From the NCBI GenBank assembly GCA_012514645.1, contig JAAYZW010000022.1:1-38279 (forward strand): a DNA stretch of 38,279 nucleotides. Reading direction: 5' to 3'. Under the pieces are notes generated by a model. It was not told the DNA's origin and did no database searches. It saw only the letters and a program-made list of their open reading frames with translations. Below, one piece after another: positions 17,025 through 25,727 of this stretch (the stretch's first letter is position 1; each line of letters begins with the position of its first letter). This DNA comes from Chloroflexota bacterium (GTDB taxonomy: Bacteria; Chloroflexota; Anaerolineae; Anaerolineales; Anaerolineaceae). Made by a program: the position numbers and the translations under genes.

Positions 17025-18398
17025 ATGGAAAAAGGGATTTATCGGAAAAAATCATCGGAGCAAATTTATGTAACCGGGCACATCAACCCCGACACTGACT
17101 CGATCGCTTCAGCGGTCGGCTATGCCTGGCTGCTCAACGAGCGTGATGGCGAGCCAACCATGCCAACCAGAGCGGGTGCGATCAACATGCAAACATCGTT
17201 TGTGCTGCGAACGCTCGGAATCGAGCCACCGCTTTTGATGACCGATGCCAGCCCCAGGTTCGAATCGGTTATGCGAAGGCTCGACGTGGTCACGCCTGAA
17301 AAATCGTTGAACGAAGCCTGGACGATTCTTTCGCGTACCGGCGGCATTGCCCCGGTCGTCAATGACGACGGCACGCCCTATGGTATGGTCACTGGCAGCA
17401 GCATGTTTGATTTTCTGCGAAAAATTATCGGTCCGCACCCCAAATTTCGGGACATGACCATCTCAGAGATGCTGGATATCCAGTGCCGGGAGGCTGCGAC
17501 CCGAAACATTCCGAAATTTCAACCACAAACACGCATCAAAGATGTGATCAACCGGCTGCTCAGACAGGAATTCAATGAATATTGGGTGGTTGATGAAAAC
17601 AATCGCTACCTGGGCATCACCAGGCAGCGCGATATTGTTAATCCGCCCCGAATCAAGGTGATTTTAGTTGACCATAATGAGCCCCAGCAATCGATCGCAT
17701 CGCTCGAAGAAGCAGATTTGCTGGAAATCCTCGACCATCATCGACTGGGAAACCAATCTACCCATAATCCGATCAAATTTACCGTCGACATTGTCGGCAG
17801 CACTTCCACGCTGGTATCCGAGCAAATATCGGAAGCCGGGCTCAGCGCGCCGCCGGATATTGCCGGCTTGCTTTTGGCTGGTTTACTTTCTGACACGCTA
17901 ATTTTGACATCACCGACAACAACTCTTCGGGACAAGGCTATCGCAGATGTTTTGGCGCGCTGGGCGTTCGTGCCTGGATCACCGCTCGAAAATGAGACCA
18001 TACAAACCTGGGGTGAACAAATTGTCCGTGCTGGTGCTGGCTTGCTGACGCAGGAACCGGAATTGATCGTCCGTACTGACATGAAGGTTTATGAAAACGG
18101 CGGCTATAATTTTGCGATTGCCCAGGTTGAAACCACCGATCTGTATCAAATTGGTGACTATGTTGGTCCGCTGCGACAGGCTTTGGTAGGGCTGATCAAG
18201 GAAAAAGGACTCGACTTCGCCGGTTTGATGGTCACCGACGTGGTGGAAGGCTCCAGCCGGCTGATCTTTGAAGACGCACCACCTGCGCTGGATGAACTGC
18301 CCTACGAACCGCTGCCCGATGGCACCGAACTGGCTGTTGGGGTGGTTTCGCGTAAGAAACAACTGCTGCCAATTATTCTATCTTTACTTGAGGTGTAA
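17025..18398 (+). CDS. CBS-domain family II (Mn/Co) inorganic pyrophosphatase
   Basis: A 457-residue DHH-superfamily enzyme that hydrolyses pyrophosphate. Motifs are GHINPDTDSIASA (H19, D23, D25), VDHNEP (D216, H217) and DHHR (D237-H239), with the DHHA2 domain in the C-terminal half (LLLAGLLSDTLILTSPTTT). Two CBS modules (about 75-205) are inserted between the first and second motifs; in the family they bind adenine nucleotides and control activity. No DRTGG domain is present. It starts 4 bases after the Mo-hydroxylase stop and overlaps xdhC (TAATG). Removal of pyrophosphate made by CofC and MocA is a plausible role. Confidence 0.87.
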   Translation: MEKGIYRKKSSEQIYVTGHINPDTDSIASAVGYAWLLNERDGEPTMPTRAGAINMQTSFVLRTLGIEPPLLMTDASPRFESVMRRLDVVTPEKSLNEAWTILSRTGGIAPVVNDDGTPYGMVTGSSMFDFLRKIIGPHPKFRDMTISEMLDIQCREAATRNIPKFQPQTRIKDVINRLLRQEFNEYWVVDENNRYLGITRQRDIVNPPRIKVILVDHNEPQQSIASLEEADLLEILDHHRLGNQSTHNPIKFTVDIVGSTSTLVSEQISEAGLSAPPDIAGLLLAGLLSDTLILTSPTTTLRDKAIADVLARWAFVPGSPLENETIQTWGEQIVRAGAGLLTQEPELIVRTDMKVYENGGYNFAIAQVETTDLYQIGDYVGPLRQALVGLIKEKGLDFAGLMVTDVVEGSSRLIFEDAPPALDELPYEPLPDGTELAVGVVSRKKQLLPIILSLLEV

Positions 18399-19165
18399 TG
18401 ATCGATCTATACGAAAGGCTCTATGATGCAGCCAAAACAGGGCAGCCTGTCTGTCTTTGTATTGTCATTGAAACAAAAGGAGCTGTCCCCCGGCATGCCG
18501 GCAGCAAGATGCTGGTCTACCCAAACGCGCTGACGTTTGGTTCGGTTGGCGGCGGGCAGGTGGAAAACGAGACTGTTGATGCCGCCCTGAGAGCGCTGAA
18601 AACCGGACAACCGGAGATTTTGCGCTACACACTTGACCCACGAGAAAAAAACGCGGTGGGGGTTTGCGGTGGTGACGTAACCGTATATATTGAGCCCCAA
18701 TCGGTCAGACCGGTTTTACTGGTGCTGGGCGCGGGGCATGTGGGACGGGCGGTGGCGAAATTCGCGCAAATGCTCGATTTCAGAGTGATCGTTTCCGATG
18801 ACCGTGTTGAACTTTGCACCAGCGAGCAAATCCCTGGCGAGGTCGATTTTTTACCTATTCTGATGAGTGAGGTCCCAGAGCATCTGGACATCAACCAGCA
18901 GGTTTATATCGTTGGCGTCACCCGTGGAAGCGATGTGGATGTGGAAGGACTCCCGGTAATTCTTGAGCATACTCCAGCATACATCGGACTGATCGGATCA
19001 CTTAAGCGATGGGGAACCACCAAGCGGGGGCTCCTGGATAAAGGGGTAGCAAGCGAGAGGATTGGTTTAATCAAATCGCCGATTGGGATAGACATCGAAG
19101 CTGAAACGCCGGATGAGATCGCGATCAGTATCCTGGCAGAAGTAATTGCTGCTCGTAACAGCTAA
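18398..19165 (+). CDS. xdhC: XdhC-type molybdenum hydroxylase maturation factor
   Basis: A 255-residue protein of the XdhC/CoxI family, which binds sulfurated molybdenum cofactor and inserts it into xanthine dehydrogenase-like enzymes. The XdhC_CoxI domain (VIETKGAVPRHAGSKML, FGSVGGGQVE) is followed by a Rossmann domain (LVLGAGHVGRAVAKFA) and the C-terminal YIGLIGSLKRWGTTKRGL and SPIGIDIEAETPDEIAISI. It sits between the two Mo hydroxylases and could serve both. Its start overlaps the pyrophosphatase stop. Confidence 0.92.
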   Translation: MIDLYERLYDAAKTGQPVCLCIVIETKGAVPRHAGSKMLVYPNALTFGSVGGGQVENETVDAALRALKTGQPEILRYTLDPREKNAVGVCGGDVTVYIEPQSVRPVLLVLGAGHVGRAVAKFAQMLDFRVIVSDDRVELCTSEQIPGEVDFLPILMSEVPEHLDINQQVYIVGVTRGSDVDVEGLPVILEHTPAYIGLIGSLKRWGTTKRGLLDKGVASERIGLIKSPIGIDIEAETPDEIAISILAEVIAARNS

Positions 19166-19179
19166 AATCAGGAGGCAAT

Positions 19180-20595
19180 ATGTGGAACAACTATCACTTG
19201 CCTGAAACGATTGAACAGGTGCTGGAATTGCTGCGCAGTGCCAGCAGTAACACCAAGATTATCGCTGGGGGCACCGATCTGATGGTTGAGATTCGTGATG
19301 GCAAATGGGGACAGCTGGAAGATGTGATCGACATCACACGCGTCGGCGGGCTGGACGCAATTTACCAGGATGTGGATGGGATGCTGCATATCCAGGCGAA
19401 TGTCACCCACAACGATGTGCTCAGATCAGAGCTTTTACGGGAGCTCGCATATCCGTTGTACCAAGCTTGCTACCGGGTATCTTCACCGCAATTGCGCAAC
19501 CGCGCGACTGTGGTCGGCAATTTGATCACTGCATCACCGGCTAATGACAGCATCCCGGCGCTGATGGCGATGGACGCGAGCCTTGAATTGGTATCGGCAG
19601 AGCGAGGAGAGCGGCAGGTTCGGCTGAACGAGTTTTATACCGGCTTACGCCAGACCGTAAAGCAACCCGACGAACTGGTACGCGAGATCGTTGTCAAGCC
19701 GTTGAAGGATAGCCAGCGGGGCAGTTTTATCAAGCAAGCCTTGCGGAAAACCCAGGCGATTGCCACCTTGAATTGCTGTGTGGTGCTCGACCTGTACGAT
19801 GGAGTGATTGTGGATGCCGCTGTGACTATGGGTTCTGTAGCTCCGACGGTGATCCATTCTGCTGGGGCAGAAGAATTCCTTAGAGGAAAACGCCTCAACG
19901 CAGATGTGGCAAAAAGTGCCTCTGAGTTGGCAGCGAGAGATACCAAGCCAATCACTGATTTTAGGGGTGGAGCGGATTACCGCCAGTATATGATGCAGGT
20001 AATCATCGAAGATGCCCTGCTGGAAATTCTTGAAGAAAAACTGGAGCAGAAGGTGCCCAAGAATCCGGTCACGCTGAGCCAGGGAGCTGGCTGGCAGCCG
20101 GTGCCCGAAGGCAAGTGGGACCAAGAACATATTGAAACAACCATTAATGGACAAGCGTATATGTTTGGTGGTGACTTCAGGTATACGCTGCTAAATTTAG
20201 TCCGGGAGCGCGTAGGTTACACCGGTTCGAAGCCTGGATGCGAAGAAGGCGAGTGTGGTGCCTGCACCATGTACCTGGATGGCAAGGCGGTGGTGAGCTG
20301 TCTGGTGCCTGCGCCGAGGGCGCATATGGCGAAAATTACGACAATTGAAGGGCTGGCACCAACGGGCGAGCTGCACCCGGTTCAGCGTGAATTCATCAAC
20401 CACGGCGCCGTACAGTGCGGATATTGTACGCCCGGATTTATTATGGCTGGCGCAAAATTATTGGAAGAGAAAGCTCAGCCAACAGTAGATGAAATCAAAG
20501 ACGGCATCTCTGGTAACCTGTGCCGCTGTACGGGTTATTACAAGATTGTCCAGGCGATTGAGGCAGCCTGCCGTGGTGACGGAGGTGAACAATGA
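19180..20595 (+). CDS. Fused FAD and [2Fe-2S] subunit of second molybdenum hydroxylase
   Basis: A 471-residue electron-transfer subunit. The FAD_binding_5 domain is N-terminal, with intact loops AGGTDLM (29-35) and LRNRATVVGNLITASP (105-120). From about 315 a [2Fe-2S] domain follows with C354, C359, C362, C374 (GCEEGECGACT) and C413, C416, C448, C450 (CGYCTPG, CRCTGYY). The order FAD then FeS is the reverse of XdhA-type subunits (FeS then FAD). The ATG follows AGGAGG. The stop overlaps the Mo subunit start (ATGA, 20592-20595). Confidence 0.9.
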   Translation: MWNNYHLPETIEQVLELLRSASSNTKIIAGGTDLMVEIRDGKWGQLEDVIDITRVGGLDAIYQDVDGMLHIQANVTHNDVLRSELLRELAYPLYQACYRVSSPQLRNRATVVGNLITASPANDSIPALMAMDASLELVSAERGERQVRLNEFYTGLRQTVKQPDELVREIVVKPLKDSQRGSFIKQALRKTQAIATLNCCVVLDLYDGVIVDAAVTMGSVAPTVIHSAGAEEFLRGKRLNADVAKSASELAARDTKPITDFRGGADYRQYMMQVIIEDALLEILEEKLEQKVPKNPVTLSQGAGWQPVPEGKWDQEHIETTINGQAYMFGGDFRYTLLNLVRERVGYTGSKPGCEEGECGACTMYLDGKAVVSCLVPAPRAHMAKITTIEGLAPTGELHPVQREFINHGAVQCGYCTPGFIMAGAKLLEEKAQPTVDEIKDGISGNLCRCTGYYKIVQAIEAACRGDGGEQ

Positions 20596-22835
20596 AAGCA
20601 GTCGGAAAATCAACCAACCGGATTGACGCGCATGCCAAGGTAAGCGGAACTGCGAAATACCCGGGCGACTTCGCCTTTGCCGATCAATTGGTAATGAAAG
20701 TTTTATTCTCAGGCAGGGCTCACGCCCGCATACTTTCAATTGACACCGCCGAAGCCGAAGCGCTGGAAGGTGTGGTGATGGTATTGACCGCCAAAGACGT
20801 TCCGGTGAACGAATTTGGACTCTCGATGTATGACCAGCCTGTGCTCAGCGGTCCGGGATCGGCCAAGGAAGGCGCCGAGATTGTGCGCTTTGAAGGCGAC
20901 CAGGTTTGCCTGGTGATCGCTGAGACGAAAGAAATTGCCGAGAAAGCGCTATCGTTAATTAAAGTTGAATACGAAGATCTGCCGGTAGTTAAAACCTTAG
21001 GTGAAGCACTTCAAGAGAACGCGACTATCCTGCATCCTGGCAGAGATTCGAACATTTTTCACCATAACAAGGTCAGATTTGGCAATGTAGATGATGGTTT
21101 TGAACAGTGTGATGTGATCGTCGAAGGAGAATACCAGACGCCGGTGCAAGAGCATGCCTACCTTCAACCAGAAGCAGGCGTGGCTTTTATGGATGAGGAA
21201 GAGCGAATCACGATCATCGTTGCTGGGCAATGGACGCACAAAGACCAGGCTCAGACCGCCCACGCATTGGGACTGCCACCTGAGAAGATCAGGGTAATTT
21301 ATCCGGCAATCGGCGGTGCTTTTGGGGGGCGGGAAGATATGTCAGTCCAGATCATTCTGGGCTTGGCGGTGATGCGTCTGCATGAAAAGGGCATCGACCG
21401 ACCTGTGAAGGTGGTTTGGAGCAGGGAAGAGTCGATCGTCGGGCATGCCAAACGCCACGCCTATACGATGAAAGCGAAATGGGGAGCCACGCGCGAGGGC
21501 AAGATTTTGGCTGCACAATGTACCATTTGGGCGAATGGCGGCGCTTATGCCTTTACCTCCAACAAGGTGCTCGGCAATGCAACGCTGCTGGCGAGCGGAC
21601 CCTACGAAATTCCCAATGTTTCCACTGATGCCTACGCAGTTTACACCAATGATGTGCCAGCGGGGGCATTTAGAGGCTTTGGCGGACCACAGGCGAACTT
21701 CATGGCTGAAATGCAAGTGAACAAGCTGGCAGCCGCGCTGGAGATGGACCCGGTGGAATTGCGCATGCGCAACCTCTTTCAAGAGGGTTCAACCATCTCA
21801 ATGGGGTCGGTTTTACCTGAAGGTGTGACCATTAGGGAGGTGACTGAACGCTGCGCCCTGGAAGCCGGCTGGACGAAAACCGAAAAGGGCTGGAAAATGC
21901 CCATAGTACCGCAATCTGAAAACCCTGCCATAAAATCTGCCTGGAGCCTGACCTGCGGGTTCAAGAATGTTGGTTTTTCTTATGGAGCGCCAGAGAATTG
22001 CGGCGCGACCATCATTCTCGAGGGCGATGAAGAAATCGAAGTTGCCAAACTTTACCACTCCGGAGCTGAAGTTGGGCAGGGCGCGCATACGGTTTTTGCG
22101 CAATTCGCCGCAGAAGCGCTGGAACTGTCATTGGAAAAAATCCATACTTTTTACTCTGACACTGCGACATCGCTTGATGCGGGCAGTGTTTCTGCTTCTC
22201 GCATGACTCACATGGCTGGCAACTCCATTATTGGCGCTGCTCATATCGCCAAGCAAAAATGGGCAGAAGGCAACCGACCTGCCATGGGATCTTTTGTTTA
22301 TCGACCGCCTCAAACCACGCCGTTAAACCCGGATGACGGGCATTGCTACCCAAACTTTACTTACGGCTATGTTGCCCAGGCGTTTCTGGTCGATGTCGAC
22401 ACCCGCACCGGTAACGTGGAGCTGAGGGAAGTGATCAGTGTCGATGACGTCGGTAAGGCGATCAACCCCCAGTTGGTCGAAGGGCAGATCGAGGGAGCGG
22501 TTGTCCAGGCAGCAGGTTATGTTTTAATCGAAGACTGGAAAAAGAAGGACACCCTTGTGATCAGCGACCGGCTCTCGAAATATCTGATTCCGACGGTCAA
22601 AGACATTCCGATAAAAACGCGCTCGGTGATCCTGGAACTGGCAGACCCTCTCGGTCCTTATGGTGCCCGGGGTATGGGAGAAATGCCCTACCTGCCATTT
22701 GCTGCGGGTGTGCTCGAAGCTGTCTACCAGGCGACTGGTCTTTGGTTTGAACGGTTTCCGCTGACCGATGAGACGGTCTTGCGCGGGCTGGGCAAATTGC
22801 CAAAGCATGAAGTTGGCTTCTGGGATTACGAGTAA
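20592..22835 (+). CDS. Molybdenum-binding subunit of second molybdenum hydroxylase
   Basis: A 747-residue large subunit of the xanthine dehydrogenase/CO dehydrogenase family. The a/b hammerhead domain comes first (VSGTAKYPGDFAF, GRAHARILSID), then Mo-cofactor motifs GGAFGGREDMS, PAGAFRGFGGPQ, GAEVGQGAHTVFAQ and the C-terminal GPYGARGMGEMPYLP with the expected catalytic Glu. No CO-dehydrogenase VAYRCSFR-type loop is seen, so a hydroxylase of a heterocycle or aldehyde is more likely; the substrate is open. It pairs with the FAD-FeS subunit upstream, and mocA begins inside its last codons. Confidence 0.9.
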   Translation: MKAVGKSTNRIDAHAKVSGTAKYPGDFAFADQLVMKVLFSGRAHARILSIDTAEAEALEGVVMVLTAKDVPVNEFGLSMYDQPVLSGPGSAKEGAEIVRFEGDQVCLVIAETKEIAEKALSLIKVEYEDLPVVKTLGEALQENATILHPGRDSNIFHHNKVRFGNVDDGFEQCDVIVEGEYQTPVQEHAYLQPEAGVAFMDEEERITIIVAGQWTHKDQAQTAHALGLPPEKIRVIYPAIGGAFGGREDMSVQIILGLAVMRLHEKGIDRPVKVVWSREESIVGHAKRHAYTMKAKWGATREGKILAAQCTIWANGGAYAFTSNKVLGNATLLASGPYEIPNVSTDAYAVYTNDVPAGAFRGFGGPQANFMAEMQVNKLAAALEMDPVELRMRNLFQEGSTISMGSVLPEGVTIREVTERCALEAGWTKTEKGWKMPIVPQSENPAIKSAWSLTCGFKNVGFSYGAPENCGATIILEGDEEIEVAKLYHSGAEVGQGAHTVFAQFAAEALELSLEKIHTFYSDTATSLDAGSVSASRMTHMAGNSIIGAAHIAKQKWAEGNRPAMGSFVYRPPQTTPLNPDDGHCYPNFTYGYVAQAFLVDVDTRTGNVELREVISVDDVGKAINPQLVEGQIEGAVVQAAGYVLIEDWKKKDTLVISDRLSKYLIPTVKDIPIKTRSVILELADPLGPYGARGMGEMPYLPFAAGVLEAVYQATGLWFERFPLTDETVLRGLGKLPKHEVGFWDYE

Positions 22836-23433
22836 AAAATTGGGAGCAAAAAAAGTTGCTGCCGTCATTTTGGCGGCTGGCAGATCGAGCCGTTTTGGAG
22901 ATGTAAAGCAAGTTCTTCCCTGGCGGAATAAGAATTTAGTAAATACCGTGGTCGAGATTGCTTTGCTGGCTGGGTTCAAGCCGGTAGTTGTTGTTTTGGG
23001 GGCGAATGCCGCGATCATTCGAGAGACTTTGGACGAAAGCCAGGCTATCGTCGTGGTTAACCATGACTGGGAGCAGGGGCAGAGCACCTCTTTGAAAAAA
23101 GGCATGGCAGCGATTAAGGAAGCGGTTGAAGGGGTGTTGTTTTTGTTATCAGACCAACCGCAATTGTCGGTCAACTTGGTTGGCAGCGTCGCGGAGGAAG
23201 GCTTGAGATCCGGAAAAGTGGTCGTGCCGGTGATTAACGACCGCAGAACCAACCCGGTTTACTTCCCAGCAAGTTGTTTTCCGCTCTTTGATGAATTGAA
23301 AGGCGATGCAGGAGGCAGGCAGATCATCTCCTCTTGCCCGCACACCACACTGCCCTGGCTGGACGACTGGATGGCGAGGGATATCGACACGCCGGAGGAT
23401 TACGAAGAGCTGAAAAAGCATTATGGTGTGTAA
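22807..23433 (+). CDS. mocA: Molybdenum cofactor cytidylyltransferase MocA
   Basis: A 208-residue nucleotidyltransferase that makes the MCD cofactor from Mo-molybdopterin and CTP, releasing pyrophosphate. Motifs are AAVILAAGRSSRFGDVKQVLPW, VNHDWEQGQSTSLKKG, LLSDQPQL and the terminal DIDTPEDYEEL. The ATG at 22807 overlaps the Mo subunit by 29 bases; a TTG at 22840 is an alternative that would leave the catalytic N-terminus intact. MCD is the cofactor form used by bacterial xanthine-dehydrogenase-like enzymes, which fits the two hydroxylases upstream. It ends the long operon; YgfJ of E. coli is the related gene in the SsnA/XdhD locus. Confidence 0.88.
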   Translation: MKLASGITSKKLGAKKVAAVILAAGRSSRFGDVKQVLPWRNKNLVNTVVEIALLAGFKPVVVVLGANAAIIRETLDESQAIVVVNHDWEQGQSTSLKKGMAAIKEAVEGVLFLLSDQPQLSVNLVGSVAEEGLRSGKVVVPVINDRRTNPVYFPASCFPLFDELKGDAGGRQIISSCPHTTLPWLDDWMARDIDTPEDYEELKKHYGV

Positions 23434-23439
23434 ATTGAT

Positions 23440-23516
23440 GTCATTCTAAAGACTGTTATTCTGGACGCAAATATTGTCATTCTAGAGACTGTCATTCTGA
23501 ACGCAGTGAAGAATCT
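23440..23516. repeat. Tandem/dispersed TCATTCTGA repeat, copy 3
   Basis: Four degenerate units follow one another: GTCATTCTAAAGACTG (23440-23455), TTATTCTGGACGCAA (23456-23470), GTCATTCTAGAGACTG (23476-23491) and GTCATTCTGAACGCAGTGAA with GAATCT (23491-23516). The last unit is the reverse complement of the repeats at 1641 and 5233. It lies just after mocA in non-coding DNA. Confidence 0.65.
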
Positions 23517-23605
23517 ACCATCTTCGGAGTCCGATCACCCTGCATTTTGCGTCCTTGATCTACACGCATTCACATTTCGAATTGCTGGAACTGCTGGGCT
23601 GGAAG

Positions 23606-23634
23606 CACTAACTCAAAGCTAACAGGGGTATAAT
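23606..23634 (+). promoter_or_regulatory. Possible promoter of the secreted repeat protein
   Basis: A perfect -10 hexamer TATAAT (23629-23634) lies 90 bases before the start of the repeat-protein gene, after GGGG. The -35 position (CACTAA, 23606-23611) is weak, so an activator or another sigma factor may be involved. Confidence 0.4.
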
Positions 23635-23724
23635 CGGACAGGAATGTTCGGTTGTTGGGCACAAGGACATACATTGAAATTTAAAAATGGAATGAATCAA
23701 ATACAAGTCAACGGATAGAGATTA

Positions 23725-25653
23725 ATGAAACGATTTACACTGGCAATGATGATTTTTATCCTTTTGTTTAGCTTAATTCCCAGTGGAGCGGTTGAAGCTG
23801 ATGACCAAATTACTTGGAAAAAGTCTGATAATGGTATCAACGCAGCGTGGGTTTATTCCATCGTAATTGACCCTATCCTTCCGAACAATCTCTATGTTGG
23901 CACAGCTTATGCGGGTGTGTTCAAATCAAAGGACGGGGGTTTGACCTGGCAGGCTGTCAACGATGGACTATCATCTCTTCAAATCAGAGTTTTGACGATT
24001 GACCCTGCAAATCCACAAATTCTTTACACCGCCACCTCGGGTGCAGGACTTTTTAAAAGCATCAATGGAGGAACAAGTTGGCAACTCCTGGATACTCCGT
24101 TTAGCGAGGTTTCTGCCCTGGCGATTGACCCGACCAAACCGACTACGATTTATGCTGGCACGATCGATGATGGCATCTACAAAAGCACCAACTCAGGAGT
24201 TAGCTGGAATGCGATTGGCTTGACCAGCGACTCGATAAGTTCCATTGCGATTGACCCAATAGACCCCGATATCATTTACGCTGGCACCCACTATGATGGA
24301 ATTTACAAAAGTATAAACGGTGGCGAGGGTTGGGTAAAGAAAATTGATTACCTTGAAGTTGAAATTGTAGTCATCGACCCTCAAAACCCTGATATTGTTT
24401 ATGTTGGCACCTGGAGTTCCAGGATCTATAAAAGTATTGACGGCGGTGAGAACTGGGGTCAGTTGACCAATGGGCTGACCACCTCGAGCGTATTATCGCT
24501 GGCAGTCTCCCAAAGTAACCCTTTAATATTATTTGCCGGAACGGACGTTGGCGTCTTTAAGAGTGTCGATAAGGGGGAAAACTGGACCGCGGTTAATGCA
24601 GGTCTCGGTGAAGCACGGATATATTCTCTCGCAATCGACCCGAGTTCAGCAGAAACCGTTTATATCGGATCATACGATCCTGGTTTGTTCAAGACAGTCA
24701 ACAGCGGCTCGAGTTGGACGGTAATCAATGATGGAATCACCGGAGAATACATAAAAACTATGGCGATCAATCCGAGCAATTCGAATGTTATATTTGCCGG
24801 AACATTCAATGGTGTCTACAGGAGCCTTGATGCAGCAGCGAGCTGGAGCCTTTCCTCTGTTGGTTTGGATAATAAGGATACGGATGTCATCGTGATTAAT
24901 CCTCTTCAACCTACCACGGTCTACGCGGGCACAAATTCCGGGGTTTACAAAAGCACTGATTCAGGCGATACCTGGAAAATCGCCGACCAAGCATTTCAGG
25001 AAACAATTTTCTCAATGGCAATAAACCCAATAAATCCCAATATTGTTTACGCGGGAGTGATGTATGGAGTTTACAAAAGTGAAAACGCTGGTGAAACCTG
25101 GACATATACTTCAAGCTCGATGAATAACGAGACTGTACGTGCGCTGGTGGTAGACCCACTTAATCCGACGACGATCTATTCCGGCACCGCAGGCATGGGA
25201 GGAGTCTATAAGAGTAACAATGAAGGAGGCAATTGGATCCGAATTGGTTCTGGAATTAATACAGACATTGTGTCATTAGTGGTCGACCCATCAGACAGTA
25301 ACGTTATCTACGCCGGGACATACGGTGGAGTACATAAAAGCATCGATGCTGGAATGAATTGGGAGTGGCTGAAAATTGGGTTAACCTACGGTGCAATTGA
25401 GGATTTGACGATAGACCCTACGGACACAAATGTTATTTTTGCTGCTACTTTCATGGATGGTGTATTTAAGAGCGTGAACATGGCAGAGAGTTGGGAACCG
25501 GTAAATTCAGGGCTGCAAACTAAAATGATCATGTCCCTGGCAATTGACCCGAATGACACCAGCACGATGTATGCCGGGACGTATCGGGGAGGGTTGTATA
25601 AGGCAACAAGCAGCAATCATGGTATATATTTGCCGTTGGTGTTGAGCCCGTAA
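23725..25653 (+). CDS. Secreted BNR/VPS10-like beta-propeller repeat protein
   Basis: A 642-residue protein with an N-terminal signal peptide (basic MKR, hydrophobic core to about residue 22, likely cleavage near AVEA). The rest is about 14 repeats of roughly 43-45 residues following the pattern IDP..P..IYAGT..GVYKS.D.G..W, as in sialidase-type BNR, Ycf48 and sortilin propellers. It ends HGIYLPLVLSP, a short hydrophobic C-terminal motif frequent on exported proteins of this phylum. No catalytic domain is visible. Binding of a ligand or the cell surface is inferred. It is monocistronic with its own leader. Confidence 0.85.
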   Translation: MKRFTLAMMIFILLFSLIPSGAVEADDQITWKKSDNGINAAWVYSIVIDPILPNNLYVGTAYAGVFKSKDGGLTWQAVNDGLSSLQIRVLTIDPANPQILYTATSGAGLFKSINGGTSWQLLDTPFSEVSALAIDPTKPTTIYAGTIDDGIYKSTNSGVSWNAIGLTSDSISSIAIDPIDPDIIYAGTHYDGIYKSINGGEGWVKKIDYLEVEIVVIDPQNPDIVYVGTWSSRIYKSIDGGENWGQLTNGLTTSSVLSLAVSQSNPLILFAGTDVGVFKSVDKGENWTAVNAGLGEARIYSLAIDPSSAETVYIGSYDPGLFKTVNSGSSWTVINDGITGEYIKTMAINPSNSNVIFAGTFNGVYRSLDAAASWSLSSVGLDNKDTDVIVINPLQPTTVYAGTNSGVYKSTDSGDTWKIADQAFQETIFSMAINPINPNIVYAGVMYGVYKSENAGETWTYTSSSMNNETVRALVVDPLNPTTIYSGTAGMGGVYKSNNEGGNWIRIGSGINTDIVSLVVDPSDSNVIYAGTYGGVHKSIDAGMNWEWLKIGLTYGAIEDLTIDPTDTNVIFAATFMDGVFKSVNMAESWEPVNSGLQTKMIMSLAIDPNDTSTMYAGTYRGGLYKATSSNHGIYLPLVLSP

Positions 25654-25727
25654 AACAATGATTAAGTCGTAATCCGACAGAATTTTAAATGTCGGGGTGT
25701 AAAATGGCAGGATTGTAGGGCAGACTC

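Noticed and set aside
14114-22835. Selenium-dependent molybdenum hydroxylase system
   Set aside because: SsnA, YgfM- and XdhD-like proteins are present, but YgfK, YqeB, YqeC and SelD are not in the window, so selenium use cannot be claimed.
23725-25653. Sialidase or other glycosidase
   Set aside because: The repeats resemble BNR propellers, but the RIP motif and catalytic residues of sialidases are not present.
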